Shown here: piece after piece, positions 56,272 through 64,000 of the stretch
Position numbering within the stretch: position 1 is the first letter of the stretch
Layout of the letters: each line of letters starts with the position of its first letter
NCBI RefSeq assembly: GCF_001904635.1
Contig: NZ_MRCB01000015.1
Span: 1-64,000 of the forward strand
Source of the DNA: Hydrococcus rivularis NIES-593
GTDB taxonomy: Bacteria > Cyanobacteriota > Cyanobacteriia > Cyanobacteriales > Microcystaceae
DNA: 64,000 nucleotides
Reading direction: 5' to 3'
Made by a program: the position numbers and the translations under genes
Notes under the pieces: model-generated
The model's input: only the letters and a program-made list of their open reading frames with translations
Database searches by the model: none
What the model was told of the DNA's origin: nothing

Positions 56272-57987
56272 ATGAACGAAAAACCTCTCGGTTCTATCAT
56301 CCAAGGTTCCCTAAGTAAAGGGCTAGAAGTTCGCTTGCATGCCGATGTTTCGGTAGAAGATATGCGAGTCGGGAAATTTCTAGTCGTTCGAGGAACGCGA
56401 TCGCGCTTTTTTTGTCTCCTCACTGACGTGGCTTTAGGCGCAGCTAGTCAAAGAATCCTCGCCAATCCCCCCAGTCCCGACGATAGTTTTTTGCACGAAG
56501 TATTAGCCGGAAGCGGTACCTATGGGACGATCGAGCTTTCTCCCATGTTGATGTTTACTCCCACCGATGAAGACAAGGCACAAACGCCACCGCCTCCTTC
56601 TACCAACGGGAAAAGTCCCCTCGCCTCCTTTGAGGCACAAACCAGCGTCAACCTGGAGTTACTTCCAGTTAAAACCATTCCCGCCCATTTCAGCCAAGTT
56701 TTTGATGCCAGCGAAGAAGATTTTCGCGCTGTCTTCGGTTGGGAAGACGACCCCCATCGACGCAATTTTGCCATAGGACAACCCTTGGATATGGATGTCC
56801 CCGTCTGCATCGATCTAGACCGCTTTGTCGAACGCAGTAACGGAGTCTTCGGCAAATCGGGGACGGGCAAATCGTTTCTAACGCGCTTGTTAATCTCCGG
56901 GATCATTCGCAAGCAAGCCGCCGTTAACCTTATGTTCGACATGCATTCCGAATACGGTTGGGAAGCGATGCGGGAAGGCAAAGAAGTCTCGACCGTCAAA
57001 GGACTGCGCCAACTCTTTCCCGGACAGGTAGAAATTTACACCCTCGACCCCGAATCCACCAAACGACGAGGGGTGCGAGATGCCCAGGAACTCTACCTCA
57101 GCTACGATCAAATCGAAATCGAAGATATCAGACTCGTCGGACAAGAATTGGGCTTATCCGAAGCGAGTCTCGACAATGCCAATATCCTCTACTCCGAATA
57201 CAGCAAATCCTGGATTATCCAGTTGCTGAATATGTCGAACGAGGATATCAAGATGTTTTGTCAGGAGAAGCAGGGACACGCGGGTTCGATCATGTCCTTG
57301 CAGCGCAAACTTTTGCGCCTAAATAGCCTAAAATACCTGCGCACGGCTTGTCCTTACAACTATATCGACCAAATCTTGCAATCCCTCGATGCTGGCAAGC
57401 ACGTTGTAATCGAGTTTGGATCTCAATCGAATTTGCTATCTTATATGCTGGCAACTAATATGATCTCCCGACGCATCCATGCCAGCTATGTCAAAAAATC
57501 CGAAAAGTTTTTGCAATCCAAAAATCCTCAAGACCGCCCTCGCCAGCTAGTGATTACCATTGAAGAAGCCCATCGCTTTCTCGACTCAAAAATCGTTCAG
57601 CAAACGATTTTCGGCACCATTGCCAGGGAGATGCGCAAGTATTTCGTGACTTTGTTAATCGTCGATCAGCGTCCCTCCGGCATCGATAATGAGGTTATGT
57701 CTCAAGTTGGCACCCGCATCACCTGCTTGCTGAACGACGAAAAAGATATCGATGCGATTTTTACTGGGGTGTCTGGCGGTCAAGGTTTGCGATCGGTTTT
57801 AGCAAAACTCGACTCCAAACAACAAGCGCTAATTCTCGGTCACGCCGTTCCCATGCCCGTGGTGGTGCGTACCCGCGCCTACGACCAAAAATTTTATGCT
57901 GAAATAGGCGATACCGATTGGGAAGCGATGCCAGATGAGGAAGTGTTGGCAGCGGCTAAGTCAGCTAGGGCGGATTTGGGGTTTTGA
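56272..57987 (+). CDS. HerA-like ATPase with N-terminal barrel domain
   Basis: 571 aa. The N-terminal about 100 residues fit a HAS-barrel (GSIIQGSLSKGLEVRL, VEDMRVGKFLVVRG). The RecA-like ATPase has Walker A GKSGTGKS (194-201), and Walker B VITIEEAHRFL (Glu431) followed by sensor-like VDQRPSG. HerA/FtsK-family hexameric motor; usually linked to NurA nuclease in archaea, but no NurA is adjacent. The C-terminus is acidic. Confidence 0.9.
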   Translation: MNEKPLGSIIQGSLSKGLEVRLHADVSVEDMRVGKFLVVRGTRSRFFCLLTDVALGAASQRILANPPSPDDSFLHEVLAGSGTYGTIELSPMLMFTPTDEDKAQTPPPPSTNGKSPLASFEAQTSVNLELLPVKTIPAHFSQVFDASEEDFRAVFGWEDDPHRRNFAIGQPLDMDVPVCIDLDRFVERSNGVFGKSGTGKSFLTRLLISGIIRKQAAVNLMFDMHSEYGWEAMREGKEVSTVKGLRQLFPGQVEIYTLDPESTKRRGVRDAQELYLSYDQIEIEDIRLVGQELGLSEASLDNANILYSEYSKSWIIQLLNMSNEDIKMFCQEKQGHAGSIMSLQRKLLRLNSLKYLRTACPYNYIDQILQSLDAGKHVVIEFGSQSNLLSYMLATNMISRRIHASYVKKSEKFLQSKNPQDRPRQLVITIEEAHRFLDSKIVQQTIFGTIAREMRKYFVTLLIVDQRPSGIDNEVMSQVGTRITCLLNDEKDIDAIFTGVSGGQGLRSVLAKLDSKQQALILGHAVPMPVVVRTRAYDQKFYAEIGDTDWEAMPDEEVLAAAKSARADLGF

Positions 57988-58078
57988 TATTTTAAAGAAC
58001 CACATCATATTCGTATTTGTCTCCAATTGGAGACAAAATTTCTCATACTGCTGCTAGATAGTAAACATTAGACCTCTT

Positions 58079-58175
58079 GCCAAGAAATAAATTTCTTGGC
58101 TAACGGCATAAGTCCATTAAAATGGACTGAAAGCCTTATCTAGTCATCATTTAGTCCTATAGGCGAGGACTTTTG
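58079..58175. repeat. Cluster of three short palindromes
   Basis: GCCAAGAAAT/ATTTCTTGGC (58079-58100, perfect, 2-nt loop), AGTCCATT/AATGGACT (58111-58128, perfect), and AGTCCTATAGGCGAGGACT (about 58151-58169, imperfect). Resembles a multi-hairpin cyanobacterial intergenic repeat. Located after the HerA gene. Confidence 0.65.
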
Positions 58176-58230
58176 CGATCGCGCTTGGGAATTCATTCCC
58201 TTGTTGAGTGAAGCGCAGGTGCAAGATCTG

Positions 58231-58346
58231 ATACCAATTTTCATTCATTAATGACAGAGATAGTCGATTGCCCTCACCCCCAACCCCTCTCCCAAATAGG
58301 GAGAGGGGTGAAGAATGTCGATCGCGAAAAGCATGAAAATTGGTAT
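58231..58346. mobile_element. MITE-like element, copy 2 (116 bp)
   Basis: Perfect 14-bp terminal inverted repeats: ATACCAATTTTCAT (58231-58244) and ATGAAAATTGGTAT (58333-58346). The interior holds the hairpin CCCCTCTCCC / GGGAGAGGGG. No ORF. Near-copy of 35251-35365. No clear target-site duplication. Confidence 0.8.
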
Positions 58347-58418
58347 GAGATAACCAAACTTCTCGAATTTCCTCAATCTTGGCTTCGATCGCAACTTAAG
58401 TAATAATTTTTAAATCGA

Positions 58419-59312
58419 TTAAGTATCTACAGAAGGCTTTATTTTTCCACTGATTCTTGCTCTCTTCCTCATCCAAACTGCTAAAATCCCTAAGAAAATT
58501 ATCCCCATCGCACCCGCAATCGGATTATTATCTATTCCCGTTATCCAAGGAGAGACTTTCCCTGTATATTGCAACAATTGACCGACATTAAGAATATAAT
58601 ATCCCCAGACTAAACCGGCATGAATGCCAATACAGATTCCCAATCGTTGAGAGCTAGAACGTTTTGCCCAAACTAACGTCAATCCCAGTAAAATTAAAGC
58701 AGGAAAAGTTGGAAAAGTCCGAAGAATTTCTTCGATGGGTTTGAGAAAGTGTAGTAGCGCAAAAATTAGTGCATTTGCCCAAAGAACGGTATTGGGAGAA
58801 TAATCTCGCTCTAACTCATTCAAAAACCATCCTCTAAATAATAATTCCTCGGCTAATCCAATTCCCAAAGCACTTAATAAGCCTTCCCCAACAATTCTCA
58901 ATAAAAATATTGAAGGAGTTTTAATAATAACCCAACCGAGAATTGCTTCTAAAGCAAATAAACCTAGCACAGATAATAAACCAATACTCAAACCATTGAG
59001 GAGATCGACACCATTTTGTCTTGTCCCAACTAACCCGTAACGTTTTAGCCAATGGGAGTCTAGGTAAACTTTTTGACTCCAGAAGCGAAGCAAAATTATA
59101 AATGCTATAAACATCAACCCCATCGTCAGAATTGTGGCTAAATTGGGGTCGCTTTTTAGGAGACTATAAACAGGAATCGCTAAAGGAAGCCAGATTGACA
59201 GCAAGGCTAAGATAAAAATCCCCAGCCTTGCTGGTGCTGGGTAAGAGATAATACGAGTTAAGTTAAAAGTCAAGATTAAATAGAATTTGCTTTTTTGGGC
59301 TGAATCTAACAA
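58419..59312 (-). CDS. CPBP family intramembrane glutamic endopeptidase
   Basis: 297 aa with about eight hydrophobic spans. The CPBP motifs are LAEELLFRGW (EExxxR), FALLHFLKP (FxxxH) and a third histidine in GIHAGLVWG (HxxxN variant). CPBP/Rce1-type proteases cleave within the membrane; the substrate here is unknown. Some act in bacteriocin immunity, but the RiPP cluster is 29 kb away. Confidence 0.92.
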   Translation of the reverse strand: MLDSAQKSKFYLILTFNLTRIISYPAPARLGIFILALLSIWLPLAIPVYSLLKSDPNLATILTMGLMFIAFIILLRFWSQKVYLDSHWLKRYGLVGTRQNGVDLLNGLSIGLLSVLGLFALEAILGWVIIKTPSIFLLRIVGEGLLSALGIGLAEELLFRGWFLNELERDYSPNTVLWANALIFALLHFLKPIEEILRTFPTFPALILLGLTLVWAKRSSSQRLGICIGIHAGLVWGYYILNVGQLLQYTGKVSPWITGIDNNPIAGAMGIIFLGILAVWMRKRARISGKIKPSVDT

Positions 59313-59377
59313 GAAAGAGTCTCGAACAGCGTTGTAGGTGCGATCGCTGTTCGTTGCTAGCCGACTCTAGATTGATT

Positions 59378-59665
59378 TTACTCATCCGGTTCGATAGTAC
59401 TGCTCAAGCCATGATTTTTCAGCGTCTCGCAGTAGAACTCGGCGGGTTCTAACGCACAGGTAATGACCAAGGCAACGCCATTGGTATGCGCTTCCATCAT
59501 AATATTGACAGCTTGAGGCTGGGTCATTCCTGCCACTGCCTTCATGAGAGTTTGTACGACATACTCCATCGTATTGAAATCATCGTTGTGGAGTAGGACG
59601 CGATAGCGAGGAGCTGGTTTACGGACTGTTGAGGTAGAACGCTTTTCCAGAACTTCGGTAGACAC
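59378..59665 (-). CDS. clpS: ATP-dependent Clp protease adaptor ClpS
   Basis: 95 aa. The core YRVLLHNDDFNTMEYVV, MTQPQAVNIMMEAHTNG and CALEPAEFY is ClpS, which hands N-degron substrates to ClpAP or ClpCP. N-terminal tail (STEVLEKRSTSTVRKP) is flexible as usual. Single gene, ATG at 59665. Confidence 0.96.
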   Translation of the reverse strand: MSTEVLEKRSTSTVRKPAPRYRVLLHNDDFNTMEYVVQTLMKAVAGMTQPQAVNIMMEAHTNGVALVITCALEPAEFYCETLKNHGLSSTIEPDE

Positions 59666-59802
59666 AGTTTTCCTCCGTTGATTAGTTCAGTTACTCTTTG
59701 AAGTTCTTAACTCATATAAAAAATGTTAAATCATTCTTTACGGTCGTGAAAAGTTATATAGCGATCGCTCGGTAATGTTACCAACTATATCTTGCACCAG
59801 TA

Positions 59803-59886
59803 TGTCATCCTTCGCTACTGCTGATGATTTCTCCAGATGTTTCGCGGAGTTTATCCGCATCGTAAAGCGAAGGACTCAACATGACA
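59803..59886. repeat. Interrupted inverted repeat upstream of clpS
   Basis: TGTCATCCTTCGCT (59803-59816) and AGCGAAGGACTCAACATGACA (59866-59886) are complementary with a 7-nt insertion in the right arm. It looks like a small palindromic intergenic element. Confidence 0.55.
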
Positions 59887-59996
59887 ATGCAAGGTCTGAG
59901 TTAAGCTATTTCCAATCTTTAATGCTGCTTGAGAACAGAAAAGATCGGTTGCGGATCGGGTTTGATTTGTACTGCGCCTGCACGACCGTTACCATT

Positions 59997-60563
59997 CTAA
60001 CTGGCATGAAGGGGCGAATTGCCGTGATAGGCATCGATTAACAGTTTCCTGAGATCGTCAATCAGCCGATAGCGCGGGTTAGATCCGGTACACCGATCGT
60101 CAAAAGCGCGATCTGCGAGTTCATCTAGCTTGGTATAAAATTCCGTTTCGCTTTCGTCGATGACATCTTTGATTGCCGTCGGAATCTCTAACTCGTGCTT
60201 GAGATCTTCTACTACTTCGATCGAGCGATCGATCTTTTCTTCTTCAGTATTGCCTCCCAATCCCAGATAATTGGCAATGCGAGCATAGCGCCACATCGCA
60301 TTAGGATATTTGTATTGAGAGAAAGTGGCTTGCTTGAAGGGTGCATTCGTAGCGTTGTAGCGGATGACGTAGGAAATCATCAGCGCATTAGCTAACCCGT
60401 GGGGAATGTGGAACATTGCCCCCAACTGGTGCGCCATCGAATGACAAATCCCTAAAAATCCATTGGCAAATGCCATCCCTGCCATCGTTGCCACATAGTG
60501 AACCTTCTCCCGCGCCTTGGGATCGCTTGCCCCATTCTTATAGGCACTGGGAAGATCTTTAAA
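59997..60563 (-). pseudogene. adhE: 3' remnant of adhE (alcohol dehydrogenase part)
   Basis: About 188 codons: DLPSAYKNGASDPKAREKVH, then ATMAGMAFANGFLGICHSMA, HQLGAMFHIPHGLANALMIS and a C-terminal helical tail. This is the end of the iron-dependent alcohol dehydrogenase domain of AdhE, containing the metal-binding histidines of HSMAH and PHG. The frame is closed upstream by TAA at 60564-60566, beside a repeat. About 700 N-terminal residues (the acetaldehyde dehydrogenase half and more) are missing, so it is not functional as AdhE. Confidence 0.85.
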
Positions 60564-60564
60564 T

Positions 60565-60603
60565 TAGGGATCTTCTTTGCGCCTTTGCGTCTTGGCGTGA
60601 GAT
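60565..60603. repeat. Dispersed repeat fragment at the adhE breakpoint
   Basis: TTTGCGCCTTTGCGTCTTGG and GCGTGAGATC match the flanks of the repeats at 27531 and 48718, but without the 21-bp core. It abuts the truncation point of adhE. Confidence 0.55.
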
Positions 60604-60656
60604 CGAACGACAACAGCGGCAAAAGTATACTCGATTTATTTTAAATTCCCAGTACA

Positions 60657-61358
60657 ATGACAGCTATAATTTCTCACTCCGAAAAAACCCTTTCAGAAAG
60701 ACTCACTCGAGCTAAAATCAAATGGTTTCGCCGCCAGTTGTCTACTTGGGCCAAGAAAAACTTGCGCGACTTTCCCTGGCGACGTACTACTGACCCCTAT
60801 GCTATCTTCATCGCCGAATTCATGTTGCAAAAGACTGATGCGGCTACAGTCGTCCCTATTTACGAAACTTTTCTGATTCGATATCCTACTCTCAAAGATT
60901 TAGCCGCAGCAACTGTTGACGATCTTGCCCAAATTTTAAAACCGCTCGGTCTCCTATTTCGAGCCGAGCGACTACTACAGTCGGCACAAACCATACTGGA
61001 AAAATATCAAGGAAAAATCCCTCTTTCGGAAGATAAATTGCTAGCATTGCCAGGAATCGGCATCTATACAGCGCGGTCTATCTGTGCCAATGCCTTCAAC
61101 CAACCGCTAGCCGTTCTCGATACTAATGTTGCTCGGATTTTAGAGCGCTTTTTCGGACTGCGGGGAGAGCGGGTGAAATCTCGTTGCAAGTTGCTTTGGA
61201 AAGCCGCAGAGTCGGTTGCCCCTGCCAGAAAGGTAGGAACGTGGAATCTAACGTTGCTCGATTTTGGTGCCACAGTCTGTACGGCTAAAAATCCTCTCTG
61301 CGACAAGTGTCCTCTACAAAAGCAGTGCAATTATGCCAATTCAGCTTTTTTATTATAG
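60657..61358 (+). CDS. HhH-GPD DNA glycosylase, MutY/MIG-like
   Basis: 233 aa. Helix-hairpin-helix LPGIGIYTA, catalytic Asp155 (VLDTNVARIL) and the 4Fe-4S cluster Cys-x6-Cys-x2-Cys-x5-Cys (CTAKNPLCDKCPLQKQC). Glu54 is in AEFMLQKT, as in MutY. The residue after GxG is Tyr137, whereas MutY has Ser and Nth has Lys; the thymine glycosylase MIG has Tyr. The protein lacks the C-terminal NUDIX-like domain of MutY. Therefore a G:T mismatch glycosylase activity is likely, an inference. Confidence 0.85.
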   Translation: MTAIISHSEKTLSERLTRAKIKWFRRQLSTWAKKNLRDFPWRRTTDPYAIFIAEFMLQKTDAATVVPIYETFLIRYPTLKDLAAATVDDLAQILKPLGLLFRAERLLQSAQTILEKYQGKIPLSEDKLLALPGIGIYTARSICANAFNQPLAVLDTNVARILERFFGLRGERVKSRCKLLWKAAESVAPARKVGTWNLTLLDFGATVCTAKNPLCDKCPLQKQCNYANSAFLL

Positions 61359-61364
61359 AAATAG

Positions 61365-61778
61365 TTATTTCTCCAGTGCCAGTTGCTGAGATTCTTTTTC
61401 TAGAAGATCGATTAGATGTTCGTCGCCGTTTGCTTTAGCGACTTGTAAGCGACGTTCTAGACTGCGGCGCATATTTTCTAGATGGGTTTGGGAGATTTCG
61501 TCAGCAACAACTGTCTGCGGCTGTTGCGTGGGAAGCGGATAATACACGCCCGTCGTATCCCATTGAGGAACAAAAATTTCTCCTTCTCTAGGTATGGGAC
61601 GAGTGCTATAGGCTATCCCTCGATACTGTCGATCCCATTTGGGCTGAAGTTGGGGAATATGTCTGGGATAGCGATAATTCCAGTTTCGTCCGCGATATTT
61701 GCCACCAATTTCTCCTTCATTCATCTCTAGAATTGGTAGCTCTTTTTCATAATCAATACCCCGATAGGATAGTTTCAT
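61365..61778 (-). CDS. DUF4278 domain protein
   Basis: 137 aa from the ATG at 61778 (MKLSYRGIDYE); an upstream in-frame ATG is less likely. DUF4278 motifs YRGIDYE, KYRGRNW and QYRGIAY occur in the N-terminal 60 residues. The C-terminal 45 residues are charged and helical. Function unknown; the family is cyanobacterial. Ends 7 nt from the convergent glycosylase gene. Confidence 0.85.
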   Translation of the reverse strand: MKLSYRGIDYEKELPILEMNEGEIGGKYRGRNWNYRYPRHIPQLQPKWDRQYRGIAYSTRPIPREGEIFVPQWDTTGVYYPLPTQQPQTVVADEISQTHLENMRRSLERRLQVAKANGDEHLIDLLEKESQQLALEK

Positions 61779-61840
61779 ATCGTTTGCCTCTAAATAACAG
61801 TTCAAAATTCAAATTTTAAAGTTTGCAATCGCTCGAATGC

Positions 61841-62023
61841 TTAACTGATGCGGTAATGAACGCCCCGATAAATCATTTCTTGAGAATAACGACGGCACAA
61901 TGGCTTTTGAGAGCGATGAATTTTTGAGGGAACGCCCCGATAGGTTCCGTCGATTCCGTCTTCCATGACTTCCTGCACTACAGGGCGATATTCATACTCG
62001 ATACCACGAAAAGAAAGTCTCAT
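61841..62023 (-). CDS. Small DUF4278 protein
   Basis: 60 aa: MRLSFRGIEYEY at the start, TYRGVPSK in the middle and MIYRGVHYRIS at the end, the three YRG-type motifs of the family. Located 62 nt upstream of the other DUF4278 gene on the same strand, so probably co-transcribed. Confidence 0.85.
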   Translation of the reverse strand: MRLSFRGIEYEYRPVVQEVMEDGIDGTYRGVPSKIHRSQKPLCRRYSQEMIYRGVHYRIS

Positions 62024-62259
62024 GACTATACCTCCGCTTGAATGGGGGACAAGGAGAACGCGCTAGGCAACTCTAGCGTTATTATTCCCGTCCCCTATTG
62101 CTAAGGTAGCAGCTATTAGCAAAAACAACAAATAATTCTGTATCTATGATTACATTTTGTCAAAAATAGGTTACGAAACGATCGCTCAACTTTTTTTGCA
62201 GAGGAAAGGTTCGGCAAAGATACAATAGAGCCGTCTATGATAGTATGTTTTAATTGCTC

Positions 62260-63747
62260 ATGGCTACTGCTACACCTGTTAAAACCGAGTATGAAGCCAT
62301 TATTGGTCTAGAGATTCACTGCCAGCTCAACACGAAAAGTAAAATTTTCTGTACCTGTTCTACTAACTTTGACAGTCCTCCCAATACCAATATCTGTCCC
62401 GTCTGCATGGGATATCCTGGAGTCTTACCCGTTCTCAACGAAGAAGTCCTTGCCTCTGCGGTTAAGCTGGGACTTGCCATTAACGGTCAAATAACCCCTC
62501 ACAGCAAATTCGATCGCAAACAGTATTTTTATCCCGATTTGCCGAAAAATTACCAAATTTCTCAGTACGACCTCCCCATTGTCCAACACGGTTCTTTAGA
62601 AATCGAGTTAGTGGATAAAAAAACTGGGCAAGCAACGCGCAAAACCATTGGGATTACTCGCTTACACATGGAAGAGGATGCAGGAAAACTCGTCCATGCA
62701 GGTAGCGATCGCCTCTCCGGTTCCACTCATTCTCTAGTCGATTTCAATCGTACTGGGGTTCCCCTGCTCGAAATCGTCTCCGAACCCGATTTGCGATCGG
62801 GCCAAGAAGCAGCAGAATATGCACAGGAGTTGCGCCGTCTGGTACGCTACCTTGGCATTAGCGACGGCAATATGCAGGAAGGATCGCTGCGTTGCGATGT
62901 TAATGTCTCCGTTCGTCCGGTAGGAGAGAAAAAATTTGGCACGAAGGTAGAAATTAAGAATATGAACTCGTTCAGTGCCATCCAAAAAGCGATCGACTAC
63001 GAAATCGAACGGCAAATTTCTGCCCTAGAAAACGGCGAAACGATCGTCCAAGAAACTCGACTGTGGGAAGAAAACGGTCAACGCACCGTCAGCATGCGGT
63101 CTAAAGAAGGGTCTAGCGATTATCGCTATTTCCCAGAACCCGATTTGCCGCCGATCGAAGTTTCTGCCGAACAGTTGGAGAAATGGAGAGCGGAAATCCC
63201 GGAACTTCCTGCCCAAAAACGCCATCGTTATGAATCAGAGCTAGGATTGTCTGCCTATGATGCTCGCGTGTTGACCGACGATCGCAACGTGGCAGAATAT
63301 TTTGAAGCGGCAGTCGCGGCGGGGGCTAATCCCAAATTGGTTGCCAACTGGGTCACTCAAGATATTGCTGCTTATTTGAATAATAACAAATTAAGTATTG
63401 GCGAAATCGCTCTCAAACCCGAAATTCTGGCAGAATTAGTCAACTTAATCGAAAAAGGAACGATTAGTAACAAAATTGCCAAGGATATTTTGCCAGAACT
63501 GTTGGCCAAGGGGGGATCTGCCAAGGATTTGGTAGAAAAGAAAGGACTGACTACACTGTCCGATCCCGCAAAACTAGAAAAAATTATCGATGAAATCATT
63601 GCCGCCAATCCCAAGGAAGTTGAAAAGTTTCGTAGCGGCAAAGGCAATATTAAAGGTTTCTTTGTCGGACAGGTAATGAAGAAAACTAGCGGACGTGCCG
63701 ATCCAAAGCTGACTAATCAGTTGATAGATAAAAAACTTCAGGAATAA
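62260..63747 (+). CDS. gatB: Aspartyl/glutamyl-tRNA amidotransferase subunit B
   Basis: 495 aa from the ATG at 62260 (an in-frame TTG 6 nt upstream is less likely). It phosphorylates the misacylated Glu-tRNA(Gln) in the GatCAB complex. Signatures: GLEIHCQLNTKSK, zinc-type CTCS and CPVCMGYPG, RKQYFYPDLPKNYQISQYD, and the C-terminal YqeY-like helical domain. gatA and gatC are not adjacent, usual for cyanobacteria. Confidence 0.97.
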   Translation: MATATPVKTEYEAIIGLEIHCQLNTKSKIFCTCSTNFDSPPNTNICPVCMGYPGVLPVLNEEVLASAVKLGLAINGQITPHSKFDRKQYFYPDLPKNYQISQYDLPIVQHGSLEIELVDKKTGQATRKTIGITRLHMEEDAGKLVHAGSDRLSGSTHSLVDFNRTGVPLLEIVSEPDLRSGQEAAEYAQELRRLVRYLGISDGNMQEGSLRCDVNVSVRPVGEKKFGTKVEIKNMNSFSAIQKAIDYEIERQISALENGETIVQETRLWEENGQRTVSMRSKEGSSDYRYFPEPDLPPIEVSAEQLEKWRAEIPELPAQKRHRYESELGLSAYDARVLTDDRNVAEYFEAAVAAGANPKLVANWVTQDIAAYLNNNKLSIGEIALKPEILAELVNLIEKGTISNKIAKDILPELLAKGGSAKDLVEKKGLTTLSDPAKLEKIIDEIIAANPKEVEKFRSGKGNIKGFFVGQVMKKTSGRADPKLTNQLIDKKLQE

Positions 63748-63835
63748 GTATCAAATTGTGAAACAATTTTACTGTTTTTTTCCTTCTAACTCTCATAGTG
63801 GTAGACTGTACTCAGTAGATGCACCCTGATATTTT

Positions 63836-63868
63836 GGGAGAATCCCTTGGCAGGATCTCCCTTTTTTG
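63836..63868 (+). terminator. Intrinsic terminator after gatB
   Basis: GGGAGAATCC (63836-63845) pairs with GGATCTCCC (63853-63861) with one bulge, followed by TTTTTT. Confidence 0.7.
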
Positions 63869-64000
63869 TTGTTTTTTATTTAAGACTTAATTTTCTTTAT
63901 TGTAAGTAACTTTTTATCCTCCTATATTCTGCTTAAAAATTTCTAAAAAGTTATTAGAAATGCTCCATTTATAATCGATAATTCTTTTATGCAAATAGCC

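Noticed and set aside
59775..60041. 88-codon plus-strand frame overlapping adhE remnant
   Set aside because: It covers an inverted repeat and is antisense to the adhE fragment; composition is not protein-like.
1..64000. tRNA, rRNA or riboswitch genes
   Set aside because: No cloverleaf, rRNA or riboswitch consensus was recognised by eye; a dedicated scan (tRNAscan-SE, Infernal) would be needed to exclude small RNAs.

Overview
The window is a chromosomal segment of a beta-cyanobacterium. Evidence is psaK (photosystem I), ccmK3-ccmK4 (beta-carboxysome shell), many copies of the HIP1 palindrome GCGATCGC, a COP23 protein, DUF4278 proteins, an HstK-type giant signalling kinase and several PEP-CTERM proteins. 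I cannot name the genus. No rRNA, tRNA, CRISPR array, intact insertion sequence or prophage was recognised.

Layout. 0.07-9 kb is a three-gene minus-strand two-partner secretion operon: TpsA exoprotein, TpsB pore, and a TPR-CHAT putative protease. 9-15 kb holds a COP23 protein, a repeat-built TPR protein with near-identical 477-bp internal units, a lone LivH-type permease and a DUF6671 protein. 15-22 kb holds rtcA, a PEP-CTERM protein, tldD, a small unknown protein and a GH57 enzyme. 22.5-29.2 kb is the most notable region: five same-strand genes forming a putative thiazole/oxazole-modified peptide (TOMM) pathway, made of an NHLP-type precursor ending in CRSCC, a secreted PEP-CTERM trypsin-like protease, a fused E1-like/YcaO cyclodehydratase, an amidohydrolase and a SagB-type dehydrogenase. 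29.6-36.6 kb is a signalling locus: receiver-domain remnant, 1729-aa Ser/Thr kinase-ATPase-GAF-histidine kinase, and receiver-histidine kinase hybrid.

36.9-48 kb is mostly housekeeping: metallophosphoesterase, trpF, psaK, FHA protein, tlyA, SPFH protein, coaX, SDR, ccmK3-ccmK4, two small conserved proteins and a methyltransferase. A gene-poor AT-rich interval of about 1.1 kb precedes acnB. 51.5-53.6 kb is a decay zone with a multiply frameshifted pseudogene, a PEP-CTERM protein without a normal start codon, and a truncated HAD gene. 53.6-64 kb carries rhomboid, alpha/beta hydrolase, infC, a HerA-like ATPase, a CPBP protease, clpS, the 3' remnant of adhE, a mismatch-glycosylase-like gene, two DUF4278 genes and gatB.

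The segment has small dispersed elements, including a pair of 115/116-bp MITE-like elements with terminal inverted repeats, several long hairpins and a repeat containing a shared 21-bp palindrome-like core. At least five coding sequences look broken or frameshifted, pointing to ongoing gene decay around repeats. All functions are inferred from motifs read by eye; no database search was run.
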